From the NCBI GenBank assembly GCA_021802045.1, contig JAKABB010000009.1:1-53319 (forward strand): DNA of 53,319 bases, read 5' to 3'. The notes under the pieces were generated by a model. The model was not told the origin of the DNA, did not search any database, and saw only the letters and a list, made by a program, of their open reading frames with translations. The DNA is from a bacterium (GTDB taxonomy: Bacteria > Chloroflexota > Dormibacteria > Aeolococcales > Bog-877). Shown here piece by piece: positions 31,997 through 41,867 of this stretch (positions are counted from its first letter, which is position 1; every line of letters begins with the position of its first letter). The translations under genes were made by a program, and so were the position numbers.

Positions 31997-31999
31997 ACC

Positions 32000-34453
32000 A
32001 TGCGCGATCGAGCCCGGGCGGTCATCATCGGCGGTGGGGTGGGCGGGGCCAGCATCGCCTACCACCTGGCCCACGCGGGCTGGAGCGACGTGGTCCTGGT
32101 CGAGCGCGCCGAGCTCACCAGCGGCTCCACCTTCCACTCCGCGGGCCTGGTCGGTCAGCTGCGCTCGACCGTGCAGCTGACCGAGATGATGATGTACGGG
32201 GTCGAGCTCTACCGCCGCCTGGATGCGGAGACCGGCCGCTCACCGGGCTGGAGCGAGGTCGGCAGCCTGCGACTGGCGTCCACCCCGGCCCGCCTGGAGG
32301 AGTTGCGGCGCCAGGCCGGGTGGGCGGAGAGCTTCGGGTTGCCGCTGCAGCTGCTGAGCGCGGCCGAGGCCCAGGAGCGGTTCCCCCTCATGACCCTGGA
32401 CGGCGTGCTGGGCGCGGCCTTCCTGCCCACCGACGGCTACCTGGACCCCAGCCAGCTGACCTTCGCCCTGGCCCAGGGCGCCCGGCAGCGCGGGGTGGCG
32501 ATCGAGACCGGCACCCGGGTGCTGGGGATCGAGGTCGAGCGAGGGCACGTCCGGGCGGTGGTGACCGACCGCGGGCGGGTCGAGACCGAGGTGGTGGTGA
32601 ACGCCGGCGGGATCTACGCGCCCGAGATCGGCCGGCTGGTCGGGGTGCGCGTGCCCATCGTCGCCATGGCCCACGAGTACCTGGTCACCGAGCCGTTCCG
32701 GGAGCGGCAGGGGCACCTGCCGACCCTGCGCGACCCCGACCTGCTGGTCTACTTCCGGGAGGAGGGGGGCGGGCTGATCATGGGCGGCTACGAGCGCCAC
32801 CCGGCCCCCTTCGGGCTGGACGGCATCCCGGCGGACTTCAACAACCAGCTCCTGGAGGCCGACTGGCCCCGGTTCGAGGAGCTGAGCCGCAACGCCGTCC
32901 GCCGGGTGCCGGCCCTGGAGACCGCCGGGGTGATGCGGCTGATCAACGGCCCCGAGGCCTTCACCCCCGACGGGGAGTTCATCCTCGGCGAGTCCGAGGT
33001 CCGCGGCTTCTTCGTGGCCGCCGGCTTCTGCGCCCACGGGCTGGCGGGCGCGGGCGGCATCGGCCGGGTGATGGCCGAGTGGATCGTGGAGGGCGAGCCG
33101 CGCCAGGACCTCTGGCACATGGACATCCGCCGCTTCGGGGCGCAGTATCGCAGCCCGGCCTATACCCTCAGCCGGGTCCACGAGACCTACTCCACCTACT
33201 ACGACATCCGCTACCCCAACCAGGAGCGCCTGGCGGGGCGGCCCCTGCGGATCCCCCCGGCCTATCCGCGTCACGTGGGGCTGGAGGCCGTCTTCGGCGA
33301 GAAGGCCGGCTGGGAGCGGGTGAACTGGTACGAGTCCAATGCCCACCTGGCGGCACAGGAGCCCAGCCCGGTGGGCTGGGCGGCGGAGGTCTGGTCGCCG
33401 GCGATCGCCGCCGAGCATCGCGCCACCCGGACCGCGGCCGGGCTCTTCGACGAGAGCTCCTTCGCCAAGATCGAGGTCGTGGGGCCGGGCGCCGCCACCT
33501 TCCTGCAGCAGCTCTGCGCCAACGACGTCGCCCGCCGGGTGGGGCAGATCACCTACACGCAGATGCTGAACCCGCGCGGGGGCATCGAGTCCGACTGCAC
33601 GATCACCCGCCTGGCCGAGGATCGCTTCCGCATCGTCACCGGCACCGCCTTCCTGGCCCACGACCTGGGCTGGATCCGCCGCCACCTGCCGGACGACGGC
33701 CGGGTGGCCGTGCTGGACGTGACCTCCGCCCACGCCTGCCACGCTCTGTGGGGGCCGGCGGCGCGGGAGATCCTCGCCGGGCTGACCCCGGCCGACCTCT
33801 CCAACCGCGCCTTCCCCTACATGAGTGCCCGGGAGATCACCGTCGGTGACGTCCCCTGCCTGGCCCTGCGGGTGACCTACGTCGGCGAGTTGGGCTGGGA
33901 GCTCTACTGCCCCGCCGAGTTCGGCTCGCGGCTCTGGGACACCCTGGTCGAGGCCGGCCGGCCGCGGGGGCTGGTCCCGGGGGGCTACCGCGCCATTGAC
34001 TCCCTGCGGTTGGAGAAGGGCTACCGGGTGTGGGGCAGCGACATCACCCCCGAGGACACGCCGGACGAGGCCGGGCTGGGCTTTGCCGTCCGGATCGACA
34101 AGCCGGGCGGCTTCATCGGCCGGGACGCCCTGGCCCGGGCCCGGGCGGCCGGGCCGCTCCGGCAGCTCGCCTGTCTGGCGCTGGCCGACCCGCGCCGGGT
34201 GGTCCTGGGCAACGAGCCGGTCCGGGTCGGTGGGCGGACCGTGGGCCGTGTGACCTCCGGCGGCTACGGGTACACCGTCGAGCGCAGCATCGCCTACGCC
34301 TACCTGCCCCGGGAGCAGGCGGCCCTCGGGGGCGCGGCGGAGATCGAGGTCTTCGGGAGTTGGATCCCGGCGGAGGTGGTGACCGAACCGCTCTGGGACC
34401 CAGAGGGCGCCCGGGTCCGGGGGGTGGAGCCCGCGGGCGTGCCGGTGACCTGA
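32000..34453 (+). CDS. dimethylglycine/sarcosine dehydrogenase-GcvT fusion
   Basis: An 817-residue two-domain enzyme. Residues 1-~400: FAD-binding DAO domain (AVIIGGGVGGASIAYHL, GSTFHSAGLVGQLR with the His for covalent flavin in this family, GPEAFTPDGEFILGE). Residues ~430-817: aminomethyltransferase (GcvT/YgfZ type) with AGLFDESSFAKIEV, NPRGGIESDCTITR, YVGELGWELY and the C-terminal GRVTSGGYGYT. Such enzymes demethylate dimethylglycine or sarcosine and pass the methyl as 5,10-methylene-THF. It is the main clue that the island handles N-methylated amines. ATG 32000 lies 3 nt after the kinase stop. Confidence 0.92.
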   Translation: MRDRARAVIIGGGVGGASIAYHLAHAGWSDVVLVERAELTSGSTFHSAGLVGQLRSTVQLTEMMMYGVELYRRLDAETGRSPGWSEVGSLRLASTPARLEELRRQAGWAESFGLPLQLLSAAEAQERFPLMTLDGVLGAAFLPTDGYLDPSQLTFALAQGARQRGVAIETGTRVLGIEVERGHVRAVVTDRGRVETEVVVNAGGIYAPEIGRLVGVRVPIVAMAHEYLVTEPFRERQGHLPTLRDPDLLVYFREEGGGLIMGGYERHPAPFGLDGIPADFNNQLLEADWPRFEELSRNAVRRVPALETAGVMRLINGPEAFTPDGEFILGESEVRGFFVAAGFCAHGLAGAGGIGRVMAEWIVEGEPRQDLWHMDIRRFGAQYRSPAYTLSRVHETYSTYYDIRYPNQERLAGRPLRIPPAYPRHVGLEAVFGEKAGWERVNWYESNAHLAAQEPSPVGWAAEVWSPAIAAEHRATRTAAGLFDESSFAKIEVVGPGAATFLQQLCANDVARRVGQITYTQMLNPRGGIESDCTITRLAEDRFRIVTGTAFLAHDLGWIRRHLPDDGRVAVLDVTSAHACHALWGPAAREILAGLTPADLSNRAFPYMSAREITVGDVPCLALRVTYVGELGWELYCPAEFGSRLWDTLVEAGRPRGLVPGGYRAIDSLRLEKGYRVWGSDITPEDTPDEAGLGFAVRIDKPGGFIGRDALARARAAGPLRQLACLALADPRRVVLGNEPVRVGGRTVGRVTSGGYGYTVERSIAYAYLPREQAALGGAAEIEVFGSWIPAEVVTEPLWDPEGARVRGVEPAGVPVT

Positions 34454-34467
34454 GGGTCGGCACCGCG

Positions 34468-34761
34468 ATGACGCTGGTCGCCGACGAACGGGTGCTGGAG
34501 TTCATTCGGGCTCGGGGCGGCCGGCTCCACCTCGTGGTGCGGACCGGCCGCTGTTGCGGGGGAGGCCCGCGGCTCCTCACCGCCGCCACCACACCGCCTG
34601 CCGACGCCGGCCGCTACCGAGCGGTGGCGGGCGCGGGCATCGAGCTCCGGGTCTCGCCGCGGCTGGCCCCGCTGCCCGACGAGCTCCGCCTCCGCCTGCG
34701 CGGCCGCCACCGGCCCCGCATCGACATCCTCTGGGACGGGGCCGCCTGCCTGCTCCCGTGA
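34468..34761 (+). CDS. small vicinal-cysteine protein, unknown
   Basis: A 97-residue protein, last in the permease operon, 14 nt after the dehydrogenase stop. It has a Cys pair in RTGRCCGGGP (Cys29/30) and a third Cys at 94 in WDGAACLLP, with predicted beta strands between. The CCGG pattern recalls small proteins that accompany aldehyde or sulfur enzymes, but I cannot name the family. The Cys residues could bind metal or an Fe-S cluster. ATG 34468 was chosen; an in-frame upstream extension would run into the previous gene. Confidence 0.55.
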   Translation: MTLVADERVLEFIRARGGRLHLVVRTGRCCGGGPRLLTAATTPPADAGRYRAVAGAGIELRVSPRLAPLPDELRLRLRGRHRPRIDILWDGAACLLP

Positions 34762-34773
34762 CGCCCTCCCCCC

Positions 34774-34802
34774 GGCGGCCGCGGTCCGCGCCACGGGCCG
34801 CC
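34774..34802. terminator. possible bidirectional hairpin between convergent operons
   Basis: GGCGGCC and GGCCGCC pair across a 15-nt loop, between two converging transcription units (ends at 34761 and 34815). No T-runs on either side. Confidence 0.3.
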
Positions 34803-34814
34803 CGACGGGCCCGC

Positions 34815-35912
<1,098 letters not shown>

Positions 35913-35947
35913 GAGTTCCTCCTAAATGGCGCGGGCGCAGGTGGCGT

Positions 35948-36742
35948 CTAGCGCGCCCCGCCGCCCTCCAGCATGCGGGTGCCGCCGCCGCTGACGATCT
36001 GCATCAGGCCGATGCAGGACCAGACCAGGGCAAAGCTCAGCACCACCAGGGCCGCCGCCGCGTGGGCGTGGGCGGCGCCCTCCAGTTCGGTGTAGACCCC
36101 AAGGGTGGAGAACCCCAGCAGGCTGGCGATGGTGTACTCGCCAAGGACGATGGCGAAGACCAGGAAGGCGCCGGCCAGGAGCCCGGCCCGGATGTTGGGC
36201 AGCACCACCCGCCACAGCACCGCCGGCCAGCCCGCCCCTAGGCTGAGGGCCGCCTCGGTGAGGGTGCGCACGTCGATGGCGCGCAGCCCGCTGTCCACCG
36301 CGCGGAACAGGAAGGGGAGGGAGAGGACGGTGTAGGCCCCGACCAGGAGCACCTGGAAGTTCGACAGCGGGCCGGCGTTGCCGCTGCCGTAGGCTCGGGC
36401 CAGCCCGATGGCCAGCACCACTCCCGGGACCACGAAGGGCAGCAGGCAGATGAACTCCACCACGCCGTGAGCCTGCGGCAGCCGGAGCCGCACCCAGTAG
36501 GCGGCCGGCACCACCACCAGCATTCCCAGGACGATGGTCAGCAGGGCCATGGTCACCGAGAATTGCAGGCTGCCCCAGAAGAGCGGATCGGAGACGATCT
36601 CCTGGTAGGGCGCCAGGGTGATGGCCTGGGAGCCGTGCTGCAGGCTGAACTGGACGGTCGCCGCCAGCGGCAGGACGAAGAAGATGACCGCCAGCCCCAG
36701 CACGGCCAGCGCGCCCGCGCTGGGGCGGGACCGCGCCCTCAC
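35948..36742 (-). CDS. ABC transporter permease, PotC type
   Basis: A 264-residue inner-membrane permease with six hydrophobic helices. The EAA loop reads EAALSLGAGWPAVLWRVVLP, the coupling site for the ATPase. Start GTG 36742 overlaps the PotB stop as GTGA; the much longer in-frame extension upstream lies within potB and is rejected. It pairs with the PotB-type permease. Confidence 0.9.
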   Translation of the reverse strand: MRARSRPSAGALAVLGLAVIFFVLPLAATVQFSLQHGSQAITLAPYQEIVSDPLFWGSLQFSVTMALLTIVLGMLVVVPAAYWVRLRLPQAHGVVEFICLLPFVVPGVVLAIGLARAYGSGNAGPLSNFQVLLVGAYTVLSLPFLFRAVDSGLRAIDVRTLTEAALSLGAGWPAVLWRVVLPNIRAGLLAGAFLVFAIVLGEYTIASLLGFSTLGVYTELEGAAHAHAAAALVVLSFALVWSCIGLMQIVSGGGTRMLEGGGAR

Positions 36743-37641
36743 GTGCCCCACCGTGCCGCTCGGCGCCGCAGGAGGGCGTAGAAGGCGAAGGTGATCGACA
36801 TCACCACCACCATGCCCAGCGCCAGCGCCGAGCCCAGCCCCGGGTTGTAGACGACGTTCCCCGTCATCTCCTGCCCGATCAGCAGGGGGGCGAGGTTGAT
36901 GAGCCCGGTGGTGAGGGCGTAGGCGGTGGCGTACGCGCCAAAGCTGTTGCCGAAGAGCAGGAGCATCCCCCCCAGGAGCGGCAGCCGCAGGATGGGGAAG
37001 GCCACCCGCCGCCAGTAGGTGAAGGGGCTGGCCCCCAGGCTGGCCGCCGCCTCGGGCCACTCCCGGCGCAGCCCCGTGATGGCGGGGGTGACGACCAGGA
37101 GCATGAGGGGGATCTGGAAGTAGAGGTAGGTGATGGCCAGGCCGGTGAAGCCGAACAGGGTGAAGCCGTGGGTGTAGGGGTCGTAGTGCAGCGAGTTCCG
37201 CATGAAGACGGTGAGCAGACCCAGGGGCCCGAGGGTCGAGGCGAAGGCGAACGCCAGCGGGACGCCGGCGAAGTTCGCCGCCACCCCTGAGAAGGTGAAG
37301 GCCACCGAGCGGAGGCGGCGGGGCAGGCCCCCGGACACCACCGCCCACGCCAGCAGGAACCCCGCGACGCCGCCACCGGCGGCGGTGATGGCGCTGAGGG
37401 TGATGCTGGTGCGGTAGGCGTCGATGTACTGGGGCGCCGTCAGCTGGCTCACGTTGGCCAGCGAGAAGCGCCCGCTGGGGCCGACCAGGCCCCGGATGAC
37501 GAGGAGTGCCGTCGGGATCAGCAGGAAGACGACGGCGAAGGCCGCGAAGGGCAGGAGCCCGACCAGGACCAGCCCGCGACGGAGGCGCATCCGCACGCCT
37601 GCCGCCGAGGCGGCAGGCGCGCGGCTTGCCGCCTGCGTCAT
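36739..37641 (-). CDS. ABC transporter permease, PotB type
   Basis: A 300-residue permease with about six to seven membrane helices. A coupling loop EAAASLGASPFTYWRRVAFP is clear. The N-terminal ~20 residues are Arg/Ala-rich and cytoplasmic. ATG 37641 follows the binding-protein gene by 25 nt. It forms the heterodimeric channel with PotC. Confidence 0.9.
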   Translation of the reverse strand: MTQAASRAPAASAAGVRMRLRRGLVLVGLLPFAAFAVVFLLIPTALLVIRGLVGPSGRFSLANVSQLTAPQYIDAYRTSITLSAITAAGGGVAGFLLAWAVVSGGLPRRLRSVAFTFSGVAANFAGVPLAFAFASTLGPLGLLTVFMRNSLHYDPYTHGFTLFGFTGLAITYLYFQIPLMLLVVTPAITGLRREWPEAAASLGASPFTYWRRVAFPILRLPLLGGMLLLFGNSFGAYATAYALTTGLINLAPLLIGQEMTGNVVYNPGLGSALALGMVVVMSITFAFYALLRRRAARWGT

Positions 37642-37666
37642 CGAGGCCCCCGCCCGGCCGCTGGTC

Positions 37667-38875
37667 CTAGGCGCCCAACACGATCTTGGACCACTGGGCG
37701 GTCATCACCGCGGCCGCCTTGCTGGACTGGGCCAGGGTGGGGAACTGGGCCGCGGCGTAGCCGGAGGCCGGGGGCAGCTTGGCCGCCAGGGCGGCCGGGA
37801 TCTTGCCTCGCTGCGCCAGGTCCTGGTACCGAGCCGGGTGGGCGTACCCCGCCAGGTAGTCGAGCTGGCCGGCGTCGGAGTACACGAACTCCTCCCAGAG
37901 CCGGGCCGCGTACGGGTGGGTGGAGTAGGCGCTGACCGCCTGGCAGTAGAAGCCGCCCAAGACGCCGTGCTGCGGCAGCTGCACGGTGAACGGCGGGTTG
38001 CCGGCGAAGGTGTCGCGGTCACCGAGCAGCAGGTAGTCCCAGTCGATGGCGACGGGGGTGGTGCCGTGGCTGATGTTGGCCGGCGTCTCCTGGGCGGCGA
38101 CGTAGTTGCCCCGGCGCTTGAGTTCGGCGAAGAAGTGGATGCCGGGCAGGATGTCGTCGAGCGAACCGCCGTTGGCCAGGGCGGCCGCCCAGACCGCCAT
38201 GAACGCCGCCTGGGCCGAGAGGGGGTTGCCGTTGAGGCCGATCTTGTTGTGGTACTCGGGCCTCAGCAGGTCGGACCAGTCGGTGGGGACGGTCTTGACG
38301 ACGTTGGTGTTGACGCCGAAGGCGATGACCCCGTAGTAGTCGCCGCACCAGTACCCCTGGGGGTCCTTCATGTTGGCCGGGATCGTGTCCCAGTGCGAGT
38401 TCTTGTAGGGGGCCCACAGGTGCTCCTGCATCCCGGCCACCGCGAACGAGGGTCCGACGTCGACCGCGTCCGGCTCCGGCCCGTTGCCGGTCTTGTAGAG
38501 CTTGACCGCGGTCAGCTCCTGCCCCGAGCTGTCGTCGGGGGCCTGGTTGTTGATGGGGATCCCGTAGCTCTGGGTGAAGCCCGCCAGGAGGGCCTTGTAG
38601 TTGGCCCAGTCCGGGGGCAGGGCGATGGTGGTGAGGTGCCCCTCCTTCTTGGCCCCGGCGATCAGCTTGGCCATGGGGACCGGGCCCGGCCCCTTGAGCA
38701 GGGCCGACGACCCACCGCTGGTGGTCGGGGTGGCGCCGCAGGCCGCCAGCAGGGAGGGGACCGCGGTGGCGCCCACCAGGCCCGCCCCCACGCCGAGGCC
38801 GCGCCCGATGAGCTGGCGCCGGCTCAGCATCGGGTTCCAGATCGAGGACTGTCGCAGGTCTCCGTCGGTGTCCAC
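37667..38875 (-). CDS. Tat-type lipoprotein solute-binding protein, PotD-like
   Basis: A 402-residue extracellular binding protein. LSRRQLIGRG (twin Arg 19-20) is a Tat signal and LLAACG (Cys46) a lipobox, so it should be exported folded and anchored by lipid. The mature part follows the spermidine/2-aminoethylphosphonate/iron class, with WCGDYYGVIAFGVNTN and TDWSDLLRPEY. Start GTG 38875 is preferred over ATG 38905 because GGAGGA lies 5 nt upstream. First gene of the importer operon; promoter and HutC-type operator at 39014-39068 leave a leader of roughly 155 nt. Confidence 0.88.
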   Translation of the reverse strand: MDTDGDLRQSSIWNPMLSRRQLIGRGLGVGAGLVGATAVPSLLAACGATPTTSGGSSALLKGPGPVPMAKLIAGAKKEGHLTTIALPPDWANYKALLAGFTQSYGIPINNQAPDDSSGQELTAVKLYKTGNGPEPDAVDVGPSFAVAGMQEHLWAPYKNSHWDTIPANMKDPQGYWCGDYYGVIAFGVNTNVVKTVPTDWSDLLRPEYHNKIGLNGNPLSAQAAFMAVWAAALANGGSLDDILPGIHFFAELKRRGNYVAAQETPANISHGTTPVAIDWDYLLLGDRDTFAGNPPFTVQLPQHGVLGGFYCQAVSAYSTHPYAARLWEEFVYSDAGQLDYLAGYAHPARYQDLAQRGKIPAALAAKLPPASGYAAAQFPTLAQSSKAAAVMTAQWSKIVLGA

Positions 38876-39013
38876 CGCGCTCCTCCCTGTCAGCTGCTGG
38901 GCCACTGGGCCTGGGCCCTTCCGGCATCCTCCGGCTCGCCCGGTTACGGCGGGGTTAACGGGCCGGACGGGTCGTCGCGACGCACGCGCGGCGTGGTCTC
39001 ACGGGGTGCCGAA

Positions 39014-39025
39014 TGGTCTAGCCCA
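39014..39025. promoter_or_regulatory. HutC/GntR operator, transporter operon
   Basis: TGGTCTAGCCCA, the third copy of the island's palindrome, lies about 14 nt downstream of the -10, at roughly +8 to +19. Confidence 0.7.
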
Positions 39026-39039
39026 CGCTGTGTCGCTGC

Positions 39040-39068
39040 AGTCTAGGCCGGGGCCTGGGGTCTGTCAA
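39040..39068 (-). promoter_or_regulatory. promoter of the potD-B-C-A-like operon
   Basis: Minus strand TTGACA (39068-39063), 17-nt spacer, TAGACT (39045-39040): hexamers and spacing identical to the SDR operon promoter. The -35 abuts the stop codon of the upstream phosphodiesterase-like gene. Confidence 0.75.
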
Positions 39069-39899
39069 TCACCCGGGTGAGGGCCGGGTGATGGCGGCTC
39101 CCGGCCGCTCCAACCCGAGTGCCGCCAGGACCACCCCCAGGACCGCGGTCTGGGGCCAGACCTCCTGGTCGACGGCGGGCGCCAGGGTGGCCGGGAGCCC
39201 CAGCAGGGCCAGGCCGATGTCGACGTGCGCGGGCTGGTCGCCACCATGCCGGCCGGCCGTGTCCATCCCGTGGTCGGCGGTCACGATGACCGGCCGCGCG
39301 CTCCCGCCCGGTGCCGTCCACTGGTCGAGGAACGCGTCGAGCAGGTCGTCGGTGCGGGATACGGCGGCGGCGTGCTCGGCGCTGCCGGCCCCGAACCGGT
39401 GCCCGGCCCAGTCCACGCCCATGGGATGGACCAGGAGCAGGTCCGGCCGCTCCTGCGCCGCCAGGGCGGCGGCGTGCCCGTAGACCGTCGCGTCGGCGGT
39501 GTCCTCGGCCTCGTACAGGAAGGCGGCGCCCAAGGGGGCGGTGCCGGCGGGCTGGCGGCCCGGAGGGCGCGGGCCGGCGGGGCCGGGGCAGAGCTCCTCC
39601 CACCACCGGAAGGCGCTCACGGCCACCCGCCGCCGGGCGTCCCGCAGCGTGTCGAACAGTGTGCGGTGCTGCAGCCGACGCCGCGGGTGGTTGCCCCGGA
39701 CGCCATGCACCGCCGGGTCCAGGCCGGTCACCAGCGACGCGTAGTTGGGCAGGGAGAGCGAGGGGCAGGCCGCCCGCGACCGCTGCCATCGCCCTCCCGA
39801 CCGCTGCACCCGCTGGGCCAGGCGGGGCATGGCGCCCATCATCTCCCGGCGCCCCAGGCCGTCGACGACCACCAGGCAGAGCGCCGCCGCGGCCCTCAA
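39069..39899 (-). CDS. alkaline-phosphatase/phosphodiesterase-fold protein
   Basis: A 276-residue type I phosphodiesterase/nucleotide pyrophosphatase-like enzyme. VVVDGLG is the first metal site, CPSLSLPNYASLVTG carries the Ser/Thr nucleophile region, VDWAGHRFG a metal Asp/His site and VTADHGMD the second metal pair. It starts at TTG 39899, overlapping the stop of the PhoU-like gene as TTGA. No signal peptide, so probably cytoplasmic. Following phoU-like and pit genes, it may release phosphate from a nucleotide or phosphonate ester; the substrate is unknown. Confidence 0.75.
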   Translation of the reverse strand: MRAAAALCLVVVDGLGRREMMGAMPRLAQRVQRSGGRWQRSRAACPSLSLPNYASLVTGLDPAVHGVRGNHPRRRLQHRTLFDTLRDARRRVAVSAFRWWEELCPGPAGPRPPGRQPAGTAPLGAAFLYEAEDTADATVYGHAAALAAQERPDLLLVHPMGVDWAGHRFGAGSAEHAAAVSRTDDLLDAFLDQWTAPGGSARPVIVTADHGMDTAGRHGGDQPAHVDIGLALLGLPATLAPAVDQEVWPQTAVLGVVLAALGLERPGAAITRPSPG

Positions 39900-40534
39900 C
39901 TGCGCTTGATCACGATGATCGAGATCTTGTCCGCGGCCCGGTCGATGCAGTCGGCCGAGTTCTTCAGGTGGCGGTAGACCTCCCGGACCCGCAGGACCCG
40001 GAAGACGTCCTGGGTGGAGCCGTCCAGGACCTGGTGGACGGCCTGGTGGTAGTGGGTGTCGATGCGGTTCTCGGAGCGCTTGGCCCGGATCGCGTGCTCG
40101 GCGGCGATCGCCGGGTGGTCCAGCAGGCTGGCGATCGCGGCCTGGACGTGGCGGGCGCCGTCGCCCAGGATGCGGGCCATCTCGGCGAAGCCCGGCGGGG
40201 GCACGATCTCGAAGATGGTGAGCTCGATGATGGTCTCGTTGGCGGCGTCGAGGATGTCGTCGACGATCCCCGACAGCTCGAAGAGGTCCTCCCGGTCGAA
40301 GGGCGTGGCGTAGGTGTGCAGCAGCTCGTCGATCAGCACCCGCCGCAGCTCGTCGCCGGCCCGCTCGTTCTCCTTGATCGCCGTCAGGGTGGCGGCGGGC
40401 GCGCTGGGGTCGTTGCCGAACTGCTCCAGCAGCTGCAGGGTGCTGACGGCCAGCGCCGCCTGCTCGCCCAGCAGGCCGACGAAGCGCCGGTCGTTGGAGT
40501 GGAGGAGCGCCTTCAGCGATTGCCACAGGCTCAC
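39896..40534 (-). CDS. PhoU-like/DUF47 regulator of PiT transporter
   Basis: A 212-residue helical protein of the PhoU-like DUF47 family. LGEQAALAVSTLQLLEQFG, IKENERAGDELRRVLIDEL with the metal-binding E-x3-D pattern, and AHAI/YHQAVHQVL repeats fit the three-helix bundles that bind Fe/Zn. DUF47 proteins are usually paired with PiT permeases and modulate phosphate uptake. Start GTG 40534 overlaps the PiT stop (GTGA). Confidence 0.88.
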   Translation of the reverse strand: MSLWQSLKALLHSNDRRFVGLLGEQAALAVSTLQLLEQFGNDPSAPAATLTAIKENERAGDELRRVLIDELLHTYATPFDREDLFELSGIVDDILDAANETIIELTIFEIVPPPGFAEMARILGDGARHVQAAIASLLDHPAIAAEHAIRAKRSENRIDTHYHQAVHQVLDGSTQDVFRVLRVREVYRHLKNSADCIDRAADKISIIVIKRS

Positions 40535-41526
40535 GGCCGGCCCCCCAGGTGCAGGCTGGCCAGCCGCAGCCCCAGGGCCAGGGCGAAGGCCAGGGGCGGG
40601 GTGATCAGCCAGCTGCCCAGCATCCCGCGCACCATGCCCCAGCGCACCGCCGACGCCCGCTCGCCCACCCCGACCCCCACCAGGGCCCCGTCGATGGCCT
40701 GGGTGGTGCTGACCGGGATGCCGCCCAGGGCCAGCGCCGCCACCACCGACCCCGCGGCGAACTGCTCCACCATCCCCTGCAGGGGCCGGACCCGCACCAC
40801 CCCCGACCCCACCCGCCGCGCCAGCCGCCGGCCGCCCACCACCGTCCCGGTGAGGAAGCTGAGCACGGCGGCCCCGATCGGCAGGGCCCCGTTGAAGGCG
40901 ATCCCCCCCCGGCTCGAGCCCATGACCTCCGCCACCCCCACCAGGCCGATGGTCTTCTCCAGGTCGTTGGCCCCGTAGGCCACCGCCTGGACCAGCCCGG
41001 CCACCACCTGGGCCCGGGCCAGGGCCAGCACCCGCCGGTGCGAGACCGTGCCCAGCAGCCGGTGCAGGGCCTGGAAGCCGAGGCCGGCCGCGAGCGCCGC
41101 CACCAGCACCGAGGCCACCATCCCCGCCCCCACCAGCTCCACGCTGCCCCAGTGGACCTGGCCGCCGCCGCCGGCGGCGACCGTCCAGCCGACCATGGCC
41201 CCCACCAGGGCCAGGGTCATGCTGGTGGGCAGGCGCCAGCGCCAGGAGAGCAGGACGACGGCCACCGCCACCAGCACGATGGCGATGTAGCCGCCCACCC
41301 CCTGGGCCTGCAGGTCCACGATCCGGGTCCCCACGGTGCGGGCCACCGCGGTCCCCAGCAGCAGCGGGCCCAGCGGGACCCCCACCGCCAGCAGGAGCAG
41401 GGCCAGGCCCGGCGTCAGGACCCGGCCCGCGGTCAGGGAGGCCAGCAGGTTGCCCCCGTCGTTGAAGCCGGCCGCGATGTTGTACAGGCAGGCCGTTCCC
41501 ACCAGCACCCACCCGAGCGCCGTCAC
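40531..41526 (-). CDS. PiT-family inorganic phosphate transporter
   Basis: A 331-residue membrane protein with about 10 helices and the inverted PiT repeats: NIAAGFNDGGNLLASL near the N-terminus and VAYGANDLEKTIGLVG in the second half, both variants of the GxNDxAN signature. PiT carriers import metal-phosphate with protons. Start GTG 41526 gives the helix GWVLVGTACLYN directly; ATG 41643 would add 39 polar residues without family support. First gene of a pit-phoU-phosphodiesterase operon with 4-nt overlaps. Confidence 0.85.
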   Translation of the reverse strand: MTALGWVLVGTACLYNIAAGFNDGGNLLASLTAGRVLTPGLALLLLAVGVPLGPLLLGTAVARTVGTRIVDLQAQGVGGYIAIVLVAVAVVLLSWRWRLPTSMTLALVGAMVGWTVAAGGGGQVHWGSVELVGAGMVASVLVAALAAGLGFQALHRLLGTVSHRRVLALARAQVVAGLVQAVAYGANDLEKTIGLVGVAEVMGSSRGGIAFNGALPIGAAVLSFLTGTVVGGRRLARRVGSGVVRVRPLQGMVEQFAAGSVVAALALGGIPVSTTQAIDGALVGVGVGERASAVRWGMVRGMLGSWLITPPLAFALALGLRLASLHLGGRP

Positions 41527-41867
41527 CTTCCCGGACCCTGGCGGAGACCCGCTCCGTGGAGACCACCGGATCTGGAGCACACCCACCGCGGCCGCCACCC
41601 GACTGTGAGCACAGCCAGCTTCATCCGGGCGAGGTCCAGCCATCCGACGCTAGCGCGGTCGATGGTGGCGTCGTCGTGGTGGCCGAAGGCCGCCACGGCC
41701 CAGGCACCGGTGGTGCTCCCGTCACGGCGCCGCCTGAGCCCACACCGATCGGGCGAGCCGCCCCCTCCCAGCCGCCCAGGCGGCGGCCCGGAGGAGCACC
41801 GGCGGGCGCTGCCTCACGGCAGCGCCCGCCGACAGGTCCGTCACCCTCCTGCCCGGGGCCGCGGGCG
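41527..41867. other. intergenic, no gene recognised
   Basis: This 341-nt stretch separates the phosphate operon start from the epimerase gene end. It should hold the pit promoter, but I see no good -35/-10. Inverted GC runs near 41800-41870 (GGGCGCTGCC and GGCAGCGCCC) could form a terminator-like hairpin after the epimerase gene. Confidence 0.5.

Noticed and set aside
35946..35951. GTCTAG at the PotC gene end and CTCTAGACGG near 42868 as further HutC sites
   Set aside because: They coincide with or lie next to stop codons of genes read on the minus strand, lack the TGG/CCA flanks and are not near promoters.
38876..39033. Riboswitch in the ~155-nt potD leader
   Set aside because: No glycine, guanidine or other riboswitch signature recognised; only generic GC-rich stems.
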